Source: Candidatus Nitrotoga sp. AM1P (GTDB taxonomy: Bacteria > Pseudomonadota > Gammaproteobacteria > Burkholderiales > Gallionellaceae). Taken from it: DNA of 64,000 nucleotides. The stretch is taken from NCBI RefSeq assembly GCF_013168275.1, contig NZ_AP019547.1, positions 1,240,001 to 1,304,000 of the forward strand. Direction: 5' to 3'. The notes below the pieces were generated by a model. That model did no database searches. It was given only the letters and a program-made list of their open reading frames with translations, and had not been told where the DNA came from. Shown in pieces: positions 20,182 through 31,660 of this stretch (its first letter is position 1; each line of letters starts with the position of its first letter). Made by a program: the position numbers and the translations under genes.

Positions 20182-21603
20182 TCAAATATGGATCGTGCGT
20201 TTATCCACCGCCAGAGCCGCTTCATGCATCGCTTCAGACAATGACGGATGTGCATGAACAGTACGCGCCAAATCTTCACTACTGGCCGAAAACGCCATCG
20301 CCAGCACTGCCTGCTGAATGAGTTCAGATGCCAGCGGGCCTATGATATGCACACCGAGGATGCGATCCGTATTGGCATCGGCGATGATTTTAATAAATCC
20401 CGTCGTATCACCCAAGGCGCGGGCACGTCCATTAGCAAGAAAGGGGAACTGCCCGGCCTTGTAAGCGACACCCGCTGCCTTAAGCTGCTGTTCAGTCTTA
20501 CCCACCCAAGCAATTTCCGGGGCGGTATACATCACATTCGGCACTAAATTTAAATCGCTGCCCGCCATTTGTCCGGCGATCAATTCCGCCACCATTACAC
20601 CCTCCTCCGACGCCTTGTGCGCCAGCATCGGGCCCCGCACCACATCACCCACCGCATACACATGTGGCAGGCTGGTACGACACTGTTCATCCACTTCAAT
20701 GCGCCCTGCAGCGTCCAGCTTGAGCCCAACCGCCTCTACGCTCAGACCTTGCGTATTTGGCACACGCCCAACTGCAACGATCAGCTTGTCCGCAACCAAT
20801 TCCTGCGCCACCCCATGTATATCGCGCCAATTAATTTTTACAGCCTCAGCAGACTGAGTGACGCCATCAATCTGTGCGCCCAAGTGGATAGTCAACTTCT
20901 GCTTGGTAAAAGCACGTAACGCTTCTTTCGCCACTTGCTCATCGGCAGCAGGAAGGAATACGGACGAGGCTTCCAGTAGCATCACCTCAGCCCCCAATCT
21001 ACGCCACACACTGCCTAGTTCCAGCCCAATAACCCCTGCACCGATGATAGCAAGGCGCTTAGGCGTCTCGCTAAAACTCAAAGCCCCAACATTGTCCACA
21101 ACCTGCACCCCATCCAGCGGGGCTTGCGACAAAATGCGCGACGTCGAGCCAGTGGCAACGATAATGTGCTTCGCCCTCACTTCTTCTCCATCAACAATTC
21201 CAACACGCCAGACATCGCCATCCCGACCAAGAAGTTGAGCCCTGCCGTGTAGCGAATCCACTTTATTTTTCTTGAATAACTGACTGATGCCCAGTGTGAA
21301 ATCCGACACGATCTTATTCTTGCGCGCCACCATTTTTAACACATCCACGCTCGCGTTATCGACAGATATACCGTGCGCAGCAAAATCATGCGTCAAGCGC
21401 TCAAAGTTTTCTGAGGATTCCAGCAAGGCTTTAGAAGGAATACAACCCACATTAAGACAAGTTCCACCCAAACTAGGCTTGCCTTGCGTGCCTTTCCAAT
21501 CGTCAATACAGACTGTATGCAGCCCTAACTGAGCGCAACGTATCGCCGCCACATAACCTCCGGGGCCGGCACCAATAACTACAACATCAAATAATTTCGA
21601 CAT
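20182..21603 (-). CDS. lpd: Dihydrolipoyl dehydrogenase (E3)
   Basis: 473 residues, an FAD flavoprotein that reoxidises the dihydrolipoyl group of 2-oxo acid dehydrogenases with NAD+. It has an N-terminal FAD motif VIGAGPGGYVAA, the redox-active disulfide C49/C54 in GGTCLNVGCIPSKA, a second nucleotide motif IIGAGVIGLELGSV, and a C-terminal dimer domain with HAHPSLSEAMHEA, which carries the active His-Glu pair. It follows sucA and sucB at 78 bases, completing the 2-oxoglutarate dehydrogenase operon. Confidence 0.97.
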   Translation of the reverse strand: MSKLFDVVVIGAGPGGYVAAIRCAQLGLHTVCIDDWKGTQGKPSLGGTCLNVGCIPSKALLESSENFERLTHDFAAHGISVDNASVDVLKMVARKNKIVSDFTLGISQLFKKNKVDSLHGRAQLLGRDGDVWRVGIVDGEEVRAKHIIVATGSTSRILSQAPLDGVQVVDNVGALSFSETPKRLAIIGAGVIGLELGSVWRRLGAEVMLLEASSVFLPAADEQVAKEALRAFTKQKLTIHLGAQIDGVTQSAEAVKINWRDIHGVAQELVADKLIVAVGRVPNTQGLSVEAVGLKLDAAGRIEVDEQCRTSLPHVYAVGDVVRGPMLAHKASEEGVMVAELIAGQMAGSDLNLVPNVMYTAPEIAWVGKTEQQLKAAGVAYKAGQFPFLANGRARALGDTTGFIKIIADANTDRILGVHIIGPLASELIQQAVLAMAFSASSEDLARTVHAHPSLSEAMHEAALAVDKRTIHI

Positions 21604-21681
21604 AATGAAATTCTTTTATTAAGCTCTAAAACCGTAAAAAATTTTACATTTTCATTCCAGCCGTGATTGGCAAAAGCGCAC

Positions 21682-22842
21682 TTACAAATCCAGCAGCACT
21701 CGTCCCGGATATTCCAACGCCTCTTTGATAGTGGCGAGAAATAATACGGCATCACGCCCATCAACGATGCGGTGATCATAGGACAGCGCGAGATAGTTCA
21801 TCGGACGAATAACAACTTGACCATTTTCGGCCACTGGTCGGTCTTTGGTAGCGTGAATACCGAGGATGGCGCTCTGCGGCGGGTTGATAATCGGGGTAGA
21901 GAGCATGGAGCCGAACACGCCTCCATTGGAAATGGAGAAAGTACCGCCAGTCAATTCTTCCAGCGTAATCTTACCGTCCTTCGCACGCGCACCGAAGCCA
22001 ATAATTTGTCTTTCGATATCAGCTAGCGAAAGTTTGTCAGCATCGCGGATGACAGGCACCACCAAACCGCGCTCACTGCCGATTGCCACGCCGATGTCGT
22101 AATAGCCATGGTAGATGATATCCGTACCATCCACCGATGCATTCACCACCGGGAATTTATGCAACGCAAGCAGCGTGGCCTTGATAAAAAATGACATGAA
22201 GCCAAGCTTTACGCCATGCTTCTTTTCAAAAGCATCCTTATAATGATTGCGCAACTCAATCACCGGCAGCATATTCACTTCATTAAAAGTAGTAAGAATT
22301 GCGGCATTCTGTTGCGATTGCAGCAAGCGTTCGGCGATGCGCTGACGGATGCGAGTCATCGGCACGCGCTGTTCCACACGCCCGCCCGCTACAGGTTGCG
22401 GAACCCCAGTGGCTGGCACAGCCGCTTTTTCCTGCACCGCAATCAGCACATCTTCCTTGATAACACGCCCGTCACGTCCACTACCGCTAATCGCAGCAGT
22501 ATCAATTTTATTTTCCGCTGCGATCTTCTGCGCCGCAGGCATCACGGCAGCTTGCTCCTTGGTCATCACATCTGGTTGCGCGGCGCGGCTCACATCAGGT
22601 TTGGCATCGGTATCCAATAGGGCAATCACCTCATTACTGGTCACCTTGTCACCATTCTGCTTTAGAATTTTAGTCAGCACTCCAGATTTGATCGCGGGCA
22701 ACTCTAAAACCACCTTATCGGTCTCAATGTCGATCAGATTCTCACCTTCAGCCACAGCCTCACCCGGCTGCTTGTGCCAAGATACCAGCGTGGCTTCGGA
22801 AACCGATTCGGAAAGTTGCGGCACTTTCACTTCAATTTGCAT
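21682..22842 (-). CDS. sucB: 2-oxoglutarate dehydrogenase E2, dihydrolipoamide succinyltransferase
   Basis: 386 residues. An N-terminal lipoyl domain has the lipoylation site K43 in [10 protein letters not shown] short E1/E3-binding domain (about 103-140, [19 protein letters not shown]) and a C-terminal catalytic domain follow, with [12 protein letters not shown] (H357, D361). It moves the succinyl group to CoA in the cytoplasm. Its start overlaps the end of sucA by 11 bases. Linkers rich in Ala and Pro join the domains, as is normal for E2 proteins. Confidence 0.97.
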   Translation of the reverse strand: MQIEVKVPQLSESVSEATLVSWHKQPGEAVAEGENLIDIETDKVVLELPAIKSGVLTKILKQNGDKVTSNEVIALLDTDAKPDVSRAAQPDVMTKEQAAVMPAAQKIAAENKIDTAAISGSGRDGRVIKEDVLIAVQEKAAVPATGVPQPVAGGRVEQRVPMTRIRQRIAERLLQSQQNAAILTTFNEVNMLPVIELRNHYKDAFEKKHGVKLGFMSFFIKATLLALHKFPVVNASVDGTDIIYHGYYDIGVAIGSERGLVVPVIRDADKLSLADIERQIIGFGARAKDGKITLEELTGGTFSISNGGVFGSMLSTPIINPPQSAILGIHATKDRPVAENGQVVIRPMNYLALSYDHRIVDGRDAVLFLATIKEALEYPGRVLLDL

Positions 22843-25720
22843 GCTGTCTTGCTCCTGATTTAATGTCGAGATCGCAGCGGAATGCAGCGTCTATTACCGC
22901 CTTCTGTTGTTCATTATGCACTGCCAAATAGCCTGCTGCGGGCGATGCCGAGGAAGATCGCAACGCATAAGCAAGCCTCATACCATCACGCAAATGGCGC
23001 AGCAAATAATGTTGAATGCGATGCCACGCACCCTGATTGCCCGGCTCTTCCTGACACCACAGCAATTCCGTCGCATTTGGATAATTGGCAATCTGTGCCT
23101 CGAAAGCATCATGCGGAAAAGGATAAAGTTGTTCCAGCCGGATAATCGCCACCTCTTCCGGAGACAAGAACTTCGGCAAGGTATTTTGAATGCCGCGTTC
23201 GTAGCGTGCGGCCTTAAGCTCATAATAAATTTTTCCGCTACATACAATAATACGCCGCACCTTGGCAGCTTCCAGTACATCTACTTCTCCAATCACTGGT
23301 TGAAATGAACCCTGAGCCAATTCATTCAGCGGCGAAGATGCATCCTTGCTGCGCAACATGCTTTTAGGCGTAAACACAATAAGTGGCTTGCGTATCGGAC
23401 GTAACATCTGGCGGCGCAGCAAATGGAACAGCTGAGCGGGAGTGGAAGGGATACACACTTGAATATTATAATCTGCACATAGCTGTAGATAGCGCTCAAT
23501 ACGCCCAGACGAATGTTCCGGCCCCTGCCCTTCGTAACCATGGGGCAAAAACATTACCAGCCCGCACATGCGTCCCCACTTGGCCTCCCCCGACGAGATA
23601 AATTGATCAATTACCACCTGCGCACCATTAGCGAAATCGCCAAACTGCCCCTCCCATATAACCAGCGAATTGGGTTCAGCGCTAGCATAGCCATACTCAA
23701 ATGCGAGCACCGCCTCTTCCGAAAGAATGGAATCAATCACGATGAAATCGGCCTGATCCGGCGCAATATTTTGCAAGGGAATGTGATAGCCCTTGTCCCA
23801 CTGCACACGGTTTTGGTCGTGCAACACGGCATGACGATGAAAAAAGGTACCGCGCGCGCTGTCCTCCCCAGATAAACGAACCGGAATACCCTCAGCTACC
23901 AAGCTGGCATAGGCCAGGTTTTCCGCCATGCCCCAATCCAAAGCGAGGTCACCATTACCCATGGCACGGCGATCGGCAATTATTTTTTCCACTCGCGACT
24001 GAAGCTTGAAATCCGTCGGCACGTCTGTCAGCCGCTGAGCCAATTTTTGCAACTGTTCGCGTGGTACGGCAGTAGTCACCGCCACGCTCCAAGGCACACC
24101 ACTTTTGAATTTAGACCAATTTACTGCGTGCTCTTTATTAAAATCATTCAGTACTGGCTGAATCGGATTGATGCCTTCATCCATCGCCCGACGATAGGCC
24201 GCTATCATCGCCTCCGGCTCTCCTTCCGCCATCACATTTTGTTCTAACAGGCGTTTAGCATACAACGCACGTGTGCCCGGATGCTGATTAATATAACGGT
24301 ACATGAACGGCTGCGTGACCATCGGCTCATCCTGCTCGTTATGACCCAACTTGCGAAAACACACCATATCAATTACGACATCCCTTTTAAAGGTCATGCG
24401 GTAATCCAGTGCAATTTCGGTAATTAACAATACCGCTTCAGGATCATCCCCATTCACATGAAAAATCGGGGCTTCTATCATCTTCGCTACATCGGTACAG
24501 TGCGCAGAAGATCGGGCGTCACGTTTGTCCGAAGTCGTAAAACCGATCTGGTTGTTAATAATGATATGCACTGTACCGCCCGTGTGATAACCGCGCGTTT
24601 GGGACAGACTGAACGTTTCCATAATCACGCCTTGCCCGGCGAAAGCCGCATCGCCATGTAGCAATACCGGCATTACCTCGCGCCCTTCCTTGTCACCACG
24701 ACGGTGCTGACGCGCGCGCACCGAGCCTTCTACCACCGGATTAACGATTTCCAGATGCGAGGGATTAAACGCTAAAGCCAAGTGCATTGCTCCGCCCGGC
24801 GTAGAAATGTCCGAGGAAAAACCTTGGTGATATTTCACGTCGCCAGAAGTCAGCTGTTCACTGTGTTTGCCTTCAAACTCAGCGAACAAATCACGCGGCA
24901 GCTTGCCTAGCGTATTCACTACCACATTCAAGCGCCCACGATGCGCCATACCGATAACTGTCTCACGTACTCCCTGCGTGCCTGCACGTTGCAGTAAATG
25001 TTCGAGCATCGGAATAAGCGATTCACCGCCCTCCAGCGAAAAACGCTTCTGGCCGACATACTTGGTATGTAGATATCGCTCCAACGTTTCGGCAGCGGTC
25101 AGCCGCTCCATGATTCGATGCTGCATATCAGCGCTGTAATTCGGCTGACCGCGCACACTCTCCAGACGATTTTGAATCCAGCGCTTCTGCACAACATCAT
25201 TGATGTACATATACTCTGAACCTATGCTGCCGCAATAGGTCTGGCGCACCAACTGCAAAATTTCTCGCAGCATCATGCGTGGCGATCCCACCAAAGAGCC
25301 TGTCTCGAATGTGATATCCATGTCCGTCTCCGTAAGACCATAAAAGACTGGATCCAATTCGGGCACTTCAGGCTTGAGATGCCGGTTAAGCGGATCGAGG
25401 CTGGCACGGTATACCCCGAGGAAACGATGGGCATTGATAAGTCGCAGTACAGCCACCTGCTTGCGCACCATTTCAGCATCTTGGGTTACGCCTTGCACGC
25501 CAGTTAATGGCAACGCAGCAAAGGCACGCACCACTGGGCTATGCGCTAAATCTTGCAACACCGCGCTCGGCATATTTTGCAGGGCATCAAAGTAGGCTCG
25601 CCAACCATCCGAAACCAAGGCAGGGTCGGTCAAATACGCCTCATATAGACCTTCAATGTACGGCGCATTGGCACCAAACAACATAGAGTTGCCCAGCATG
25701 GTTTGCATTACCGACGTCAT
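22832..25720 (-). CDS. sucA: 2-oxoglutarate dehydrogenase E1
   Basis: 962 residues, the thiamine-diphosphate decarboxylase of the complex. The N-terminal segment ([19 protein letters not shown]) and core motifs [17 protein letters not shown] and HVNGDDPEA are typical; the last belongs to the ThDP/Mg site. The transketolase-type central and C-terminal domains continue to the end. Presence of sucA with sucB and lpd means the TCA cycle can run oxidatively, a point of note because several obligate autotrophs lack this step. It follows gltA by 162 bases. Confidence 0.97.
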   Translation of the reverse strand: MTSVMQTMLGNSMLFGANAPYIEGLYEAYLTDPALVSDGWRAYFDALQNMPSAVLQDLAHSPVVRAFAALPLTGVQGVTQDAEMVRKQVAVLRLINAHRFLGVYRASLDPLNRHLKPEVPELDPVFYGLTETDMDITFETGSLVGSPRMMLREILQLVRQTYCGSIGSEYMYINDVVQKRWIQNRLESVRGQPNYSADMQHRIMERLTAAETLERYLHTKYVGQKRFSLEGGESLIPMLEHLLQRAGTQGVRETVIGMAHRGRLNVVVNTLGKLPRDLFAEFEGKHSEQLTSGDVKYHQGFSSDISTPGGAMHLALAFNPSHLEIVNPVVEGSVRARQHRRGDKEGREVMPVLLHGDAAFAGQGVIMETFSLSQTRGYHTGGTVHIIINNQIGFTTSDKRDARSSAHCTDVAKMIEAPIFHVNGDDPEAVLLITEIALDYRMTFKRDVVIDMVCFRKLGHNEQDEPMVTQPFMYRYINQHPGTRALYAKRLLEQNVMAEGEPEAMIAAYRRAMDEGINPIQPVLNDFNKEHAVNWSKFKSGVPWSVAVTTAVPREQLQKLAQRLTDVPTDFKLQSRVEKIIADRRAMGNGDLALDWGMAENLAYASLVAEGIPVRLSGEDSARGTFFHRHAVLHDQNRVQWDKGYHIPLQNIAPDQADFIVIDSILSEEAVLAFEYGYASAEPNSLVIWEGQFGDFANGAQVVIDQFISSGEAKWGRMCGLVMFLPHGYEGQGPEHSSGRIERYLQLCADYNIQVCIPSTPAQLFHLLRRQMLRPIRKPLIVFTPKSMLRSKDASSPLNELAQGSFQPVIGEVDVLEAAKVRRIIVCSGKIYYELKAARYERGIQNTLPKFLSPEEVAIIRLEQLYPFPHDAFEAQIANYPNATELLWCQEEPGNQGAWHRIQHYLLRHLRDGMRLAYALRSSSASPAAGYLAVHNEQQKAVIDAAFRCDLDIKSGARQHAN

Positions 25721-25882
25721 ATATGATTACCCATCTGTTTATGCCGCCATATCCTTGCACTTCATTGCTTTATCAAACGTCCGCACTTGGGTCTCAGATA
25801 GCTTCAATATGATATGCACCCACAGCGCATAAATATCTCCAGCCTCTAAGTTTTTCCATGTGTGAGTTTTTGCGATCCAACT

Positions 25883-27169
25883 TTAGCGCTTAACAAGCGG
25901 TACGAAATCCCGCTGCGCCGCACCCTCATACAACTGACGTGGACGACCGATCTTACGCTCGCTGTCAGCAATCATTTCATTCCATTGCGACACCCAACCT
26001 ATGGTGCGTGCCACGGCAAAGATGACTGTGAACATATTGCTGGGGATACCCAACGCGCGCAGCACAATTCCGGAATAAAAATCCACATTGGGATACAGCT
26101 TGCGCTCTATAAAGTATTCATCCCGTAATGCAATCTGCTCCAGTTCCAACGCCATTAAAAACAGAGGATCCTTCTCCAATTTTAGCTCTTTAAGCACCTC
26201 ATAACACGTAGCGCGCATCACTTTTGCACGCGGATCCATGTTTTTGTATACCCGGTGGCCAAAGCCCATCAAACGGTATTTTTTGTCCTTCACACCCTTC
26301 ATAAAATCAGCCACGCGCGACACATTACCGATCTCTTCCAGCATCTTCAGCACTGCCTCATTCGCACCACCGTGCGCTGGCCCCCACAGTGCTGCAATGC
26401 CAGAAGAGACGCAAGCAAATGGATTTGCTCCACTGGAACCTGCCAGCCGTACGGTCGAAGTTGAGGCGTTCTGTTCGTGATCAGCGTGCAGAATCAAAAT
26501 ACGCTCCAGTGCACGCACCAGCTTTTGGTTTGGCACATAGTCTTCTGCCGGAGTGGCGAACATCATGTACATGAAGTTTTCCACGTAGCTGAATTCATTC
26601 TTAGGGAACATGAATGGAAAGCCGGTGTAGTACTTGTAAGTCATCGCGGCGATGGTCGGCACCTTGGACAGCAGGCGTAACGCCGAAGTTTCACGATGTT
26701 CCGGATTATTAATGTCGAGCGAATCATGATAGAAAGCCGACAGCGCGCCCACCACCCCAACCATTACCGCCATCGGATGAGCGTCGCGGCGAAAGCCGTT
26801 AAAAAAACGGGCAAGCTGATCATGCACCATTGTGTGCTGCGTAACTCTTCCCTTGAACTCGCTTTTCTGTATCGCATTCGGTAACTCACCATGCAGCAGC
26901 AAGTAGCATACTTCTAGAAAGTCCGACTTTTCCGCCAATTGTTCGATAGGATAACCACGGTAATACAACAACCCGGCATCGCCATCAATGAAAGTGATAC
27001 TGGAAGAGCAACTAGCAGTGGAAACGAAAGCCGGATCGTAAGTAAACATGCCGAGTTTACCCAATCCACGAATATCGATCACATCAGGGCCCAGAGTCCC
27101 GGAGAGTATCGGTAACTCGATACTACGACCATCATCCAGCATCAGTGTTGCAACGCGTTTTTCTTTCAT
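25883..27169 (-). CDS. gltA: Citrate synthase
   Basis: 428 residues from the ATG at 27169, preceded by a strong CAGGAGG; a longer frame to 27256 gives residues unlike the family. It condenses oxaloacetate and acetyl-CoA. Active-site segments include [25 protein letters not shown] and an [16 protein letters not shown] loop. It is the type II, NADH-sensitive, hexamer-type length of Gram-negative bacteria. It lies between sdhE and sucA in one long minus-strand TCA cluster. Confidence 0.97.
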   Translation of the reverse strand: MKEKRVATLMLDDGRSIELPILSGTLGPDVIDIRGLGKLGMFTYDPAFVSTASCSSSITFIDGDAGLLYYRGYPIEQLAEKSDFLEVCYLLLHGELPNAIQKSEFKGRVTQHTMVHDQLARFFNGFRRDAHPMAVMVGVVGALSAFYHDSLDINNPEHRETSALRLLSKVPTIAAMTYKYYTGFPFMFPKNEFSYVENFMYMMFATPAEDYVPNQKLVRALERILILHADHEQNASTSTVRLAGSSGANPFACVSSGIAALWGPAHGGANEAVLKMLEEIGNVSRVADFMKGVKDKKYRLMGFGHRVYKNMDPRAKVMRATCYEVLKELKLEKDPLFLMALELEQIALRDEYFIERKLYPNVDFYSGIVLRALGIPSNMFTVIFAVARTIGWVSQWNEMIADSERKIGRPRQLYEGAAQRDFVPLVKR

Positions 27170-27222
27170 TACGCCTCCTGTTTGTACATCGGTAATGTTG
27201 CAGCAGATCACGCTGCTAAAGT

Positions 27223-27459
27223 TCAAACTGCCTGAAGTAATTCTAGCACTGCACACCGTTCACTTTGCAGCGGCAAAGGCTGCGTGTTAGTAATCATATC
27301 CCAGAGTGCCAGATCGGGCATATCCAGCAATCTATCAAATGCAGCCTGCTGCGCCTTATTCAAACTTGCATAATGCTGCTCGATGAATCGACCCAGCACG
27401 ATGTCAAGTTCCAACAGACCGCGTCGACAGCGCCAGCGCACTCGTTCCAGCTCTTTCAT
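27223..27459 (-). CDS. sdhE: FAD assembly factor SdhE
   Basis: 78 residues. The RGxxE motif (CRRGLLELD, about 11-19) identifies the SdhE/Sdh5 family, which promotes covalent flavin attachment to SdhA. Its start overlaps the sdhB stop by 4 bases (ATGA), showing direct coupling to the complex it serves. The rest ([15 protein letters not shown]) is also family-typical. Confidence 0.92.
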   Translation of the reverse strand: MKELERVRWRCRRGLLELDIVLGRFIEQHYASLNKAQQAAFDRLLDMPDLALWDMITNTQPLPLQSERCAVLELLQAV

Positions 27460-28151
27460 ACTGTGCGCTTCACCATCAAAGCTTTAATTTTTCCTATGGC
27501 TGCTGTGGGATTCAACCCTTTGGGACATACATCGACACAATTCATAATAGTGTGGCATCGAAACAACCGGTACGGATCTTCCAGATTATCCAGTCGCTCA
27601 CTCGTTGCCTGATCGCGACTATCGACGATAAAGCGATAGGCTTGCAGCAATCCGGCAGGACCTACAAACTTATCCGGATTCCACCAAAATGATGGGCAGG
27701 CAGTCGTGCAACAGGCGCACAGGATACATTCATACAAACCATCCAACTCGGCGCGCTGCGCCGGCGACTGTAAGCGCTCAGTTTCCGGCGGCGGATCGTT
27801 ATTCACCAAATAAGGCTTGATCGAATGGTACTGCTTGAAAAACTGCGCCATATCCACGATCAGGTCACGTATCACTGGCAGGCCGGGCAATGGGCGTAAT
27901 TCAATTGGTTGTTTCAAACTGGACAGCTGCGTGATGCAAGCCAAGCCATTGCGCCCATTTATATTCATTGCATCCGAGCCGCACACTCCTTCACGACAAG
28001 ATTTACGCAAGCTCAGACTGTCGTCTTGCTCCCTAAGAAGAAGCAGCGCATCCAGCAACATCATATCGCCCGCTTCTATGTCCAGCTCATAATTGCGCAT
28101 ATAAGGCTGCTCATCGGTTTCTGGGTTATATCGGTAAATTTTGAATTTCAT
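27456..28151 (-). CDS. sdhB: Succinate dehydrogenase iron-sulfur subunit
   Basis: 231 residues, the electron-transfer subunit of complex II. The N-terminal plant-ferredoxin domain binds [2Fe-2S] (CREGVCGSDAMN plus C of NGLACI). The C-terminal domain binds [4Fe-4S] and [3Fe-4S] through CILCACCTTACP and CHTIMNCVDVCPKGLNP. AGAGGAA lies before the ATG. Normally sdhB follows sdhA closely, but here 588 bases with a DUF262 fragment separate them. Confidence 0.97.
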   Translation of the reverse strand: MKFKIYRYNPETDEQPYMRNYELDIEAGDMMLLDALLLLREQDDSLSLRKSCREGVCGSDAMNINGRNGLACITQLSSLKQPIELRPLPGLPVIRDLIVDMAQFFKQYHSIKPYLVNNDPPPETERLQSPAQRAELDGLYECILCACCTTACPSFWWNPDKFVGPAGLLQAYRFIVDSRDQATSERLDNLEDPYRLFRCHTIMNCVDVCPKGLNPTAAIGKIKALMVKRTV

Positions 28152-28287
28152 GGTTTATTCCTCTGCTAATCGCTTCGAGTAATCTGCCTACGCCATCTTC
28201 GCATTTACCAAACCGCCCGCCTCAAAATAATTACAAGTTCATTACCTATTTTTAAAACGCGCCCTCGTGTATAGCTACGCCGGCACG

Positions 28288-28722
28288 CTATATTTTTTGC
28301 TTAATTATATTGAGCGTGAGCTTGGTTCGCGACACCAACGTTACAGGATCAAGATAAGTAATGTAAGTTTGACGAATTTGATCCATTCGTTGCTGATTAT
28401 TTTCCGGATTATTTTTCTCTGCGATCAATCGCGCTAAATTCTTGAGCGCCGCCAGAGTAATCAGCATAAGGGTCGTCAAACGCTGCTGCCCTTCAATCAC
28501 ATCGAATGTTCTGTTATCTTTCGATTGCAATACAAGGTGGCCCATATAGTGCGCGGGTTCACCGTCGGCCTGAACAACCCCCATAATATCTGCCCACAAA
28601 TCTCCCCATTCATTTTCCGTCCAACTATAGTCTGGCTGAAAATGAGGTATGCGGTAACTCAAGCCACTACTGATCAACTTGCGATAAGTATTATTTTCCG
28701 TTTTAAAATCAGCTACAGACAC
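28288..28722 (-). CDS. Truncated DUF262 (GmrS-like) protein inside the sdh operon
   Basis: 144 residues from a GTG with GGGGAG before it, only 17 bases after the sdhA stop. It matches the start of the DUF262/GmrSD N-domain: SYRIPHFQPDYSWTENEW, the HYMGHLVLQ segment and the nucleotide-site motif EGQQRLTTLMLI. Full members, found in type IV restriction systems of the GmrSD kind, run 500-700 residues. This one stops at LTLNIIKQKI, where the family goes on, so it is the front quarter only. The 136 bases from its end to sdhB hold nothing more. It reads as an inserted, cut-down defence gene that still has good translation signals and must be cotranscribed with sdh. Any present function is unknown. 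Confidence 0.72.
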   Translation of the reverse strand: MSVADFKTENNTYRKLISSGLSYRIPHFQPDYSWTENEWGDLWADIMGVVQADGEPAHYMGHLVLQSKDNRTFDVIEGQQRLTTLMLITLAALKNLARLIAEKNNPENNQQRMDQIRQTYITYLDPVTLVSRTKLTLNIIKQKI

Positions 28723-28739
28723 GTTTCAATCTCCCCTGA

Positions 28740-30503
28740 TTAATATACCCGTGCCTTAAGCGGAAATGATTCCACACTCAATGGCTTCAACCGAACCGGC
28801 TTGTAATCCAGTTTTTGCCCTTCGCTAAAATATAGTGAATGCTTCAGCCAATGATCGTCGTCACGTTCCGGGAAATCATCACGCGCGTGGCCGCCACGAC
28901 TTTCTTCTCTGGCCGCAGCAGAAACCATGGTGGCTTGCGCCACTTCGATTAGATTATCAAGTTCCAATGCCTCTACACATGCCGTATTGAATACCTTACT
29001 CTGGTCATTAATCATGGTATTTTTGACACGCTCGGCCACTGTGCGAATCTTTTCCACGCCTTGAGTCAGCAGGTCAGGAAACCGAAACACACCGCAATGA
29101 TTTTGCATCACGCGCCGCATCTCTGCCCCCACTTCGGCCACACTCTCACCATTTTTTTGTGATTTCAGTCTTGCAAGTCGCGCCAGTGGACGATCAGCGG
29201 CATCGTGCGGCAATGATTTTGGATGCGGGTTACGCTGCAAGTCCTCGATAATCTGCCGCGCCACCTCACGCCCGAACACCAATAGATCAAGCAATGAATT
29301 ACAGCCTAGTCGGTTAGCACCATGCACCGACACGCAAGCGCATTCACCCACCGCATAAAACCCCTGCACCACTTCTTCTGGCCCTGTTTTGTAAGGGGCG
29401 ACCACTTGGCCATGATAATTAGTGGGAATGCCCCCCATCATATAATGCGCAGTGGGCACCACCGGAATGGGATCCCTAGCCGGATCAACATGCGCGAATT
29501 TTAGGGAAATCTCACGGATACCGGGCAGACGCTGACGGATGACAGCATCACCGATGTGATCCACTTTCAATAAAACATGATCGCCATGTTTACCGCAACC
29601 GCGCCCTTCCTTGATCTCAGTGGCAATGGCGCGTGACACCACGTCACGGCTGGCAAGGTCTTGGGCGTTTGGCGCATAGCGCAGCATAAAGCGCTCACCA
29701 TCTTTGTTGATAAGATAACCGCCCTCGCCGCGTACACCTTCCGAAATCAGCACACCCGCACCGTACACGCCAGTCGGATGAAACTGGAAAAATTCCATGT
29801 CCTCCAGCGGAATGCCAGCACGAGCTGCCATGCCCAGGCCATCGCCGGTATTAATATAAGCATTGGTGCTAGCCTGGAAAATGCGCGCCGCGCCTCCGGT
29901 AGCAAACAGCGTGGCGCGCGCCTGTAAAATCATCACTTCACTGGTTTCAATTTCCATTGCCACCACACCGAGAACATCCCCATCTTCGTCGCGGATTAAA
30001 TCCAGAGCCATCCACTCCACGAAAAAAATGGTATTACTCTGCATATTTTTTTGATACAACGTATGCAACAAGGCATGGCCAGTGCGATCAGCAGCGGCAC
30101 AGGCACGCTGCACGGGGGTCTTGCCATAGTCTTGCATGTGGCCGCCGAACGAACGCTGATAAATTTTGCCATTTTCCAAACGATCAAACGGCATACCGAA
30201 GTGTTCGAGTTCATACACCACTTCCGGTGCCGCGCGACACATAAATTCAATGGCATCTTGATCGCCGAGATAATCCGAACCTTTCACCGTGTCGTACATA
30301 TGCCAATGCCAATTGTCCGCGCTGATATTGCCCAGCGATGCTGCAATACCGCCTTGCGCCGCAACGGTGTGCGAGCGAGTGGGAAAAACCTTGGACAATA
30401 CCGCCACCTTCAAGCCCGCCTCAGACAATGCCAAAGCCGCACGCATCCCTGCGCCACCCGCCCCCACAATTACAACGTCAAATGTGCGTTTAGCCACTGC
30501 CAT
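28740..30503 (-). CDS. sdhA: Succinate dehydrogenase flavoprotein subunit
   Basis: 587 residues from the ATG at 30503, which overlaps the sdhD stop by one base (TGATG). It oxidises succinate to fumarate. It has an N-terminal FAD motif [14 protein letters not shown] and the covalent flavin site H45 in [10 protein letters not shown]. Capping-domain residues and the active-site HPTGVYG and RGEGG segments are present. The C-terminus reads [17 protein letters not shown]. The upstream longer start is not family-like. Confidence 0.97.
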   Translation of the reverse strand: MAVAKRTFDVVIVGAGGAGMRAALALSEAGLKVAVLSKVFPTRSHTVAAQGGIAASLGNISADNWHWHMYDTVKGSDYLGDQDAIEFMCRAAPEVVYELEHFGMPFDRLENGKIYQRSFGGHMQDYGKTPVQRACAAADRTGHALLHTLYQKNMQSNTIFFVEWMALDLIRDEDGDVLGVVAMEIETSEVMILQARATLFATGGAARIFQASTNAYINTGDGLGMAARAGIPLEDMEFFQFHPTGVYGAGVLISEGVRGEGGYLINKDGERFMLRYAPNAQDLASRDVVSRAIATEIKEGRGCGKHGDHVLLKVDHIGDAVIRQRLPGIREISLKFAHVDPARDPIPVVPTAHYMMGGIPTNYHGQVVAPYKTGPEEVVQGFYAVGECACVSVHGANRLGCNSLLDLLVFGREVARQIIEDLQRNPHPKSLPHDAADRPLARLARLKSQKNGESVAEVGAEMRRVMQNHCGVFRFPDLLTQGVEKIRTVAERVKNTMINDQSKVFNTACVEALELDNLIEVAQATMVSAAAREESRGGHARDDFPERDDDHWLKHSLYFSEGQKLDYKPVRLKPLSVESFPLKARVY

Positions 30504-30874
30504 CACATTCCCCACAAAATTTGTACTGCCCAAATCGAATACAGCAACAGCGCCATGATCACCAGTACATATATCACAAGGCGTGTTCTTGCCGACTTGA
30601 CATAATCCATAACGATGTTACGCACACCAATCCATGCATGAAAAAAAACGGCAAATAGAAACAGCAACGAGAACGAACGCATCTCCAAGTTCGAAAACAA
30701 CCCTGTCCAGGTGTTGTAATCAAGTCCGATCCAAGCATTGCTTTCGAAACGGGAATGCAGTACCACATAGCCCGCAATGAAAAGGGTATAGGCCACCATC
30801 AGAACAGCGGTAACACGCTGCACCAGCCAATCCCGCAATCCATAATGCGCGCCGGTTACGATGCGATCTACCAT
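30503..30874 (-). CDS. sdhD: Succinate dehydrogenase membrane anchor subunit SdhD
   Basis: 123 residues from the ATG at 30874, overlapping the sdhC end by 7 bases. It has three membrane helices. The quinone/haem segment [15 protein letters not shown] keeps the conserved His and the Asp-Tyr pair 11 residues later, as in E. coli SdhD H71, D82 and Y83. With SdhC it anchors SdhAB and binds haem b and ubiquinone. Confidence 0.93.
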   Translation of the reverse strand: MVDRIVTGAHYGLRDWLVQRVTAVLMVAYTLFIAGYVVLHSRFESNAWIGLDYNTWTGLFSNLEMRSFSLLFLFAVFFHAWIGVRNIVMDYVKSARTRLVIYVLVIMALLLYSIWAVQILWGM

Positions 30875-31242
30875 AGCCACGCTCCTATTAGCAAGGTTAA
30901 ACCTAAACTCACAAACAACACCCACTTGCTACTGGCACGTGCCTGCGCCAGTCCCACGCCAATATGCATATCAATCGCGAGATAGCGTATTCCGGCGCAC
31001 AGATGGTGTAAAAATGCCCACAACAGGCTAATCAAAATTAATTTACTTAAGGGATAGCGTAGCGTAGCGGCCAATTGAGTATATGTCTCGATAGAAAACA
31101 AGCTGTACTGCAGCACCTTCAAAAACAGCGGCAAGGTTAAAAACAGTAACAATCCGCTAACACGATGCAAAATAGATACCAAGCCTGGCTTGGGCAATTT
31201 GATCAAACGCAAGTCAAGATGTATAGGGCGGTTTTTATTCAT
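30868..31242 (-). CDS. sdhC: Succinate dehydrogenase cytochrome b556 subunit SdhC
   Basis: 124 residues from the ATG at 31242 (MNKNRPIHLDL); a longer frame to 31272 lacks a ribosome site. Three membrane helices. The HRVSG motif near residue 26 is the quinone-site signature, and H80 in HHLCAGIRYLAID corresponds to the haem ligand. It is the first gene of the sdh-gltA-suc-lpd cluster, so the main promoter should lie just upstream. Confidence 0.93.
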   Translation of the reverse strand: MNKNRPIHLDLRLIKLPKPGLVSILHRVSGLLLFLTLPLFLKVLQYSLFSIETYTQLAATLRYPLSKLILISLLWAFLHHLCAGIRYLAIDMHIGVGLAQARASSKWVLFVSLGLTLLIGAWLW

Positions 31243-31660
31243 TGGCGCACACAAAGTGGAGTTATAAACCAACGTTTGTAATTTTACACATGATGAGCAA
31301 TTAATTATAAATCAGAAATATAAACGCCCCATGGATACCTGAAATAAGGAGCGAGCAAGCATACCTTATTGTTAGCAATGAATTGTCGTTGTATGCCCAC
31401 ATACTGTCGAACCTTTCACTCTTCAAGAATGGTGGCTAGGTAGTTATGACGCTTCTGTAAAATACGGGACGCGAACTGACTGAAATCAGGACGGAACACG
31501 ATCTGCTAAAAAATGGCGACCTACTTTACGAGGATAATCGCGGTAAAGTAGGGGCGAATAGAGCAATTACGACAACAATTTCCGATGACGTTGATGAATC
31601 GAGTTTCTGAGGTTTCAGAGAAATAAATTTCTCATTTTTTTATGTCACAGCAAGACTAAT
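31243..31660. other. Intergenic region with sdh promoter and a 10-bp stem-loop
   Basis: 418 bases between sdhC and the SulP gene. It must hold the sdh promoter on the minus strand. An inverted repeat CCTACTTTAC (31520-31529) / GTAAAGTAGG (31543-31552) with a 13-base loop could be an operator or the 3' end of an RNA. A short T-rich hairpin near 31618-31641 is oriented + although no + gene precedes it. No ORF is supported. Confidence 0.5.

Noticed and set aside
22349..22858. Open + strand frame of 169 codons opposite sucB
   Set aside because: Shadow of sucB; the minus-strand product is a clear E2 protein with all motifs.
31618..31641. T-rich hairpin as terminator of the SulP gene
   Set aside because: The T-run is on the + strand, while the SulP gene is on the minus strand.
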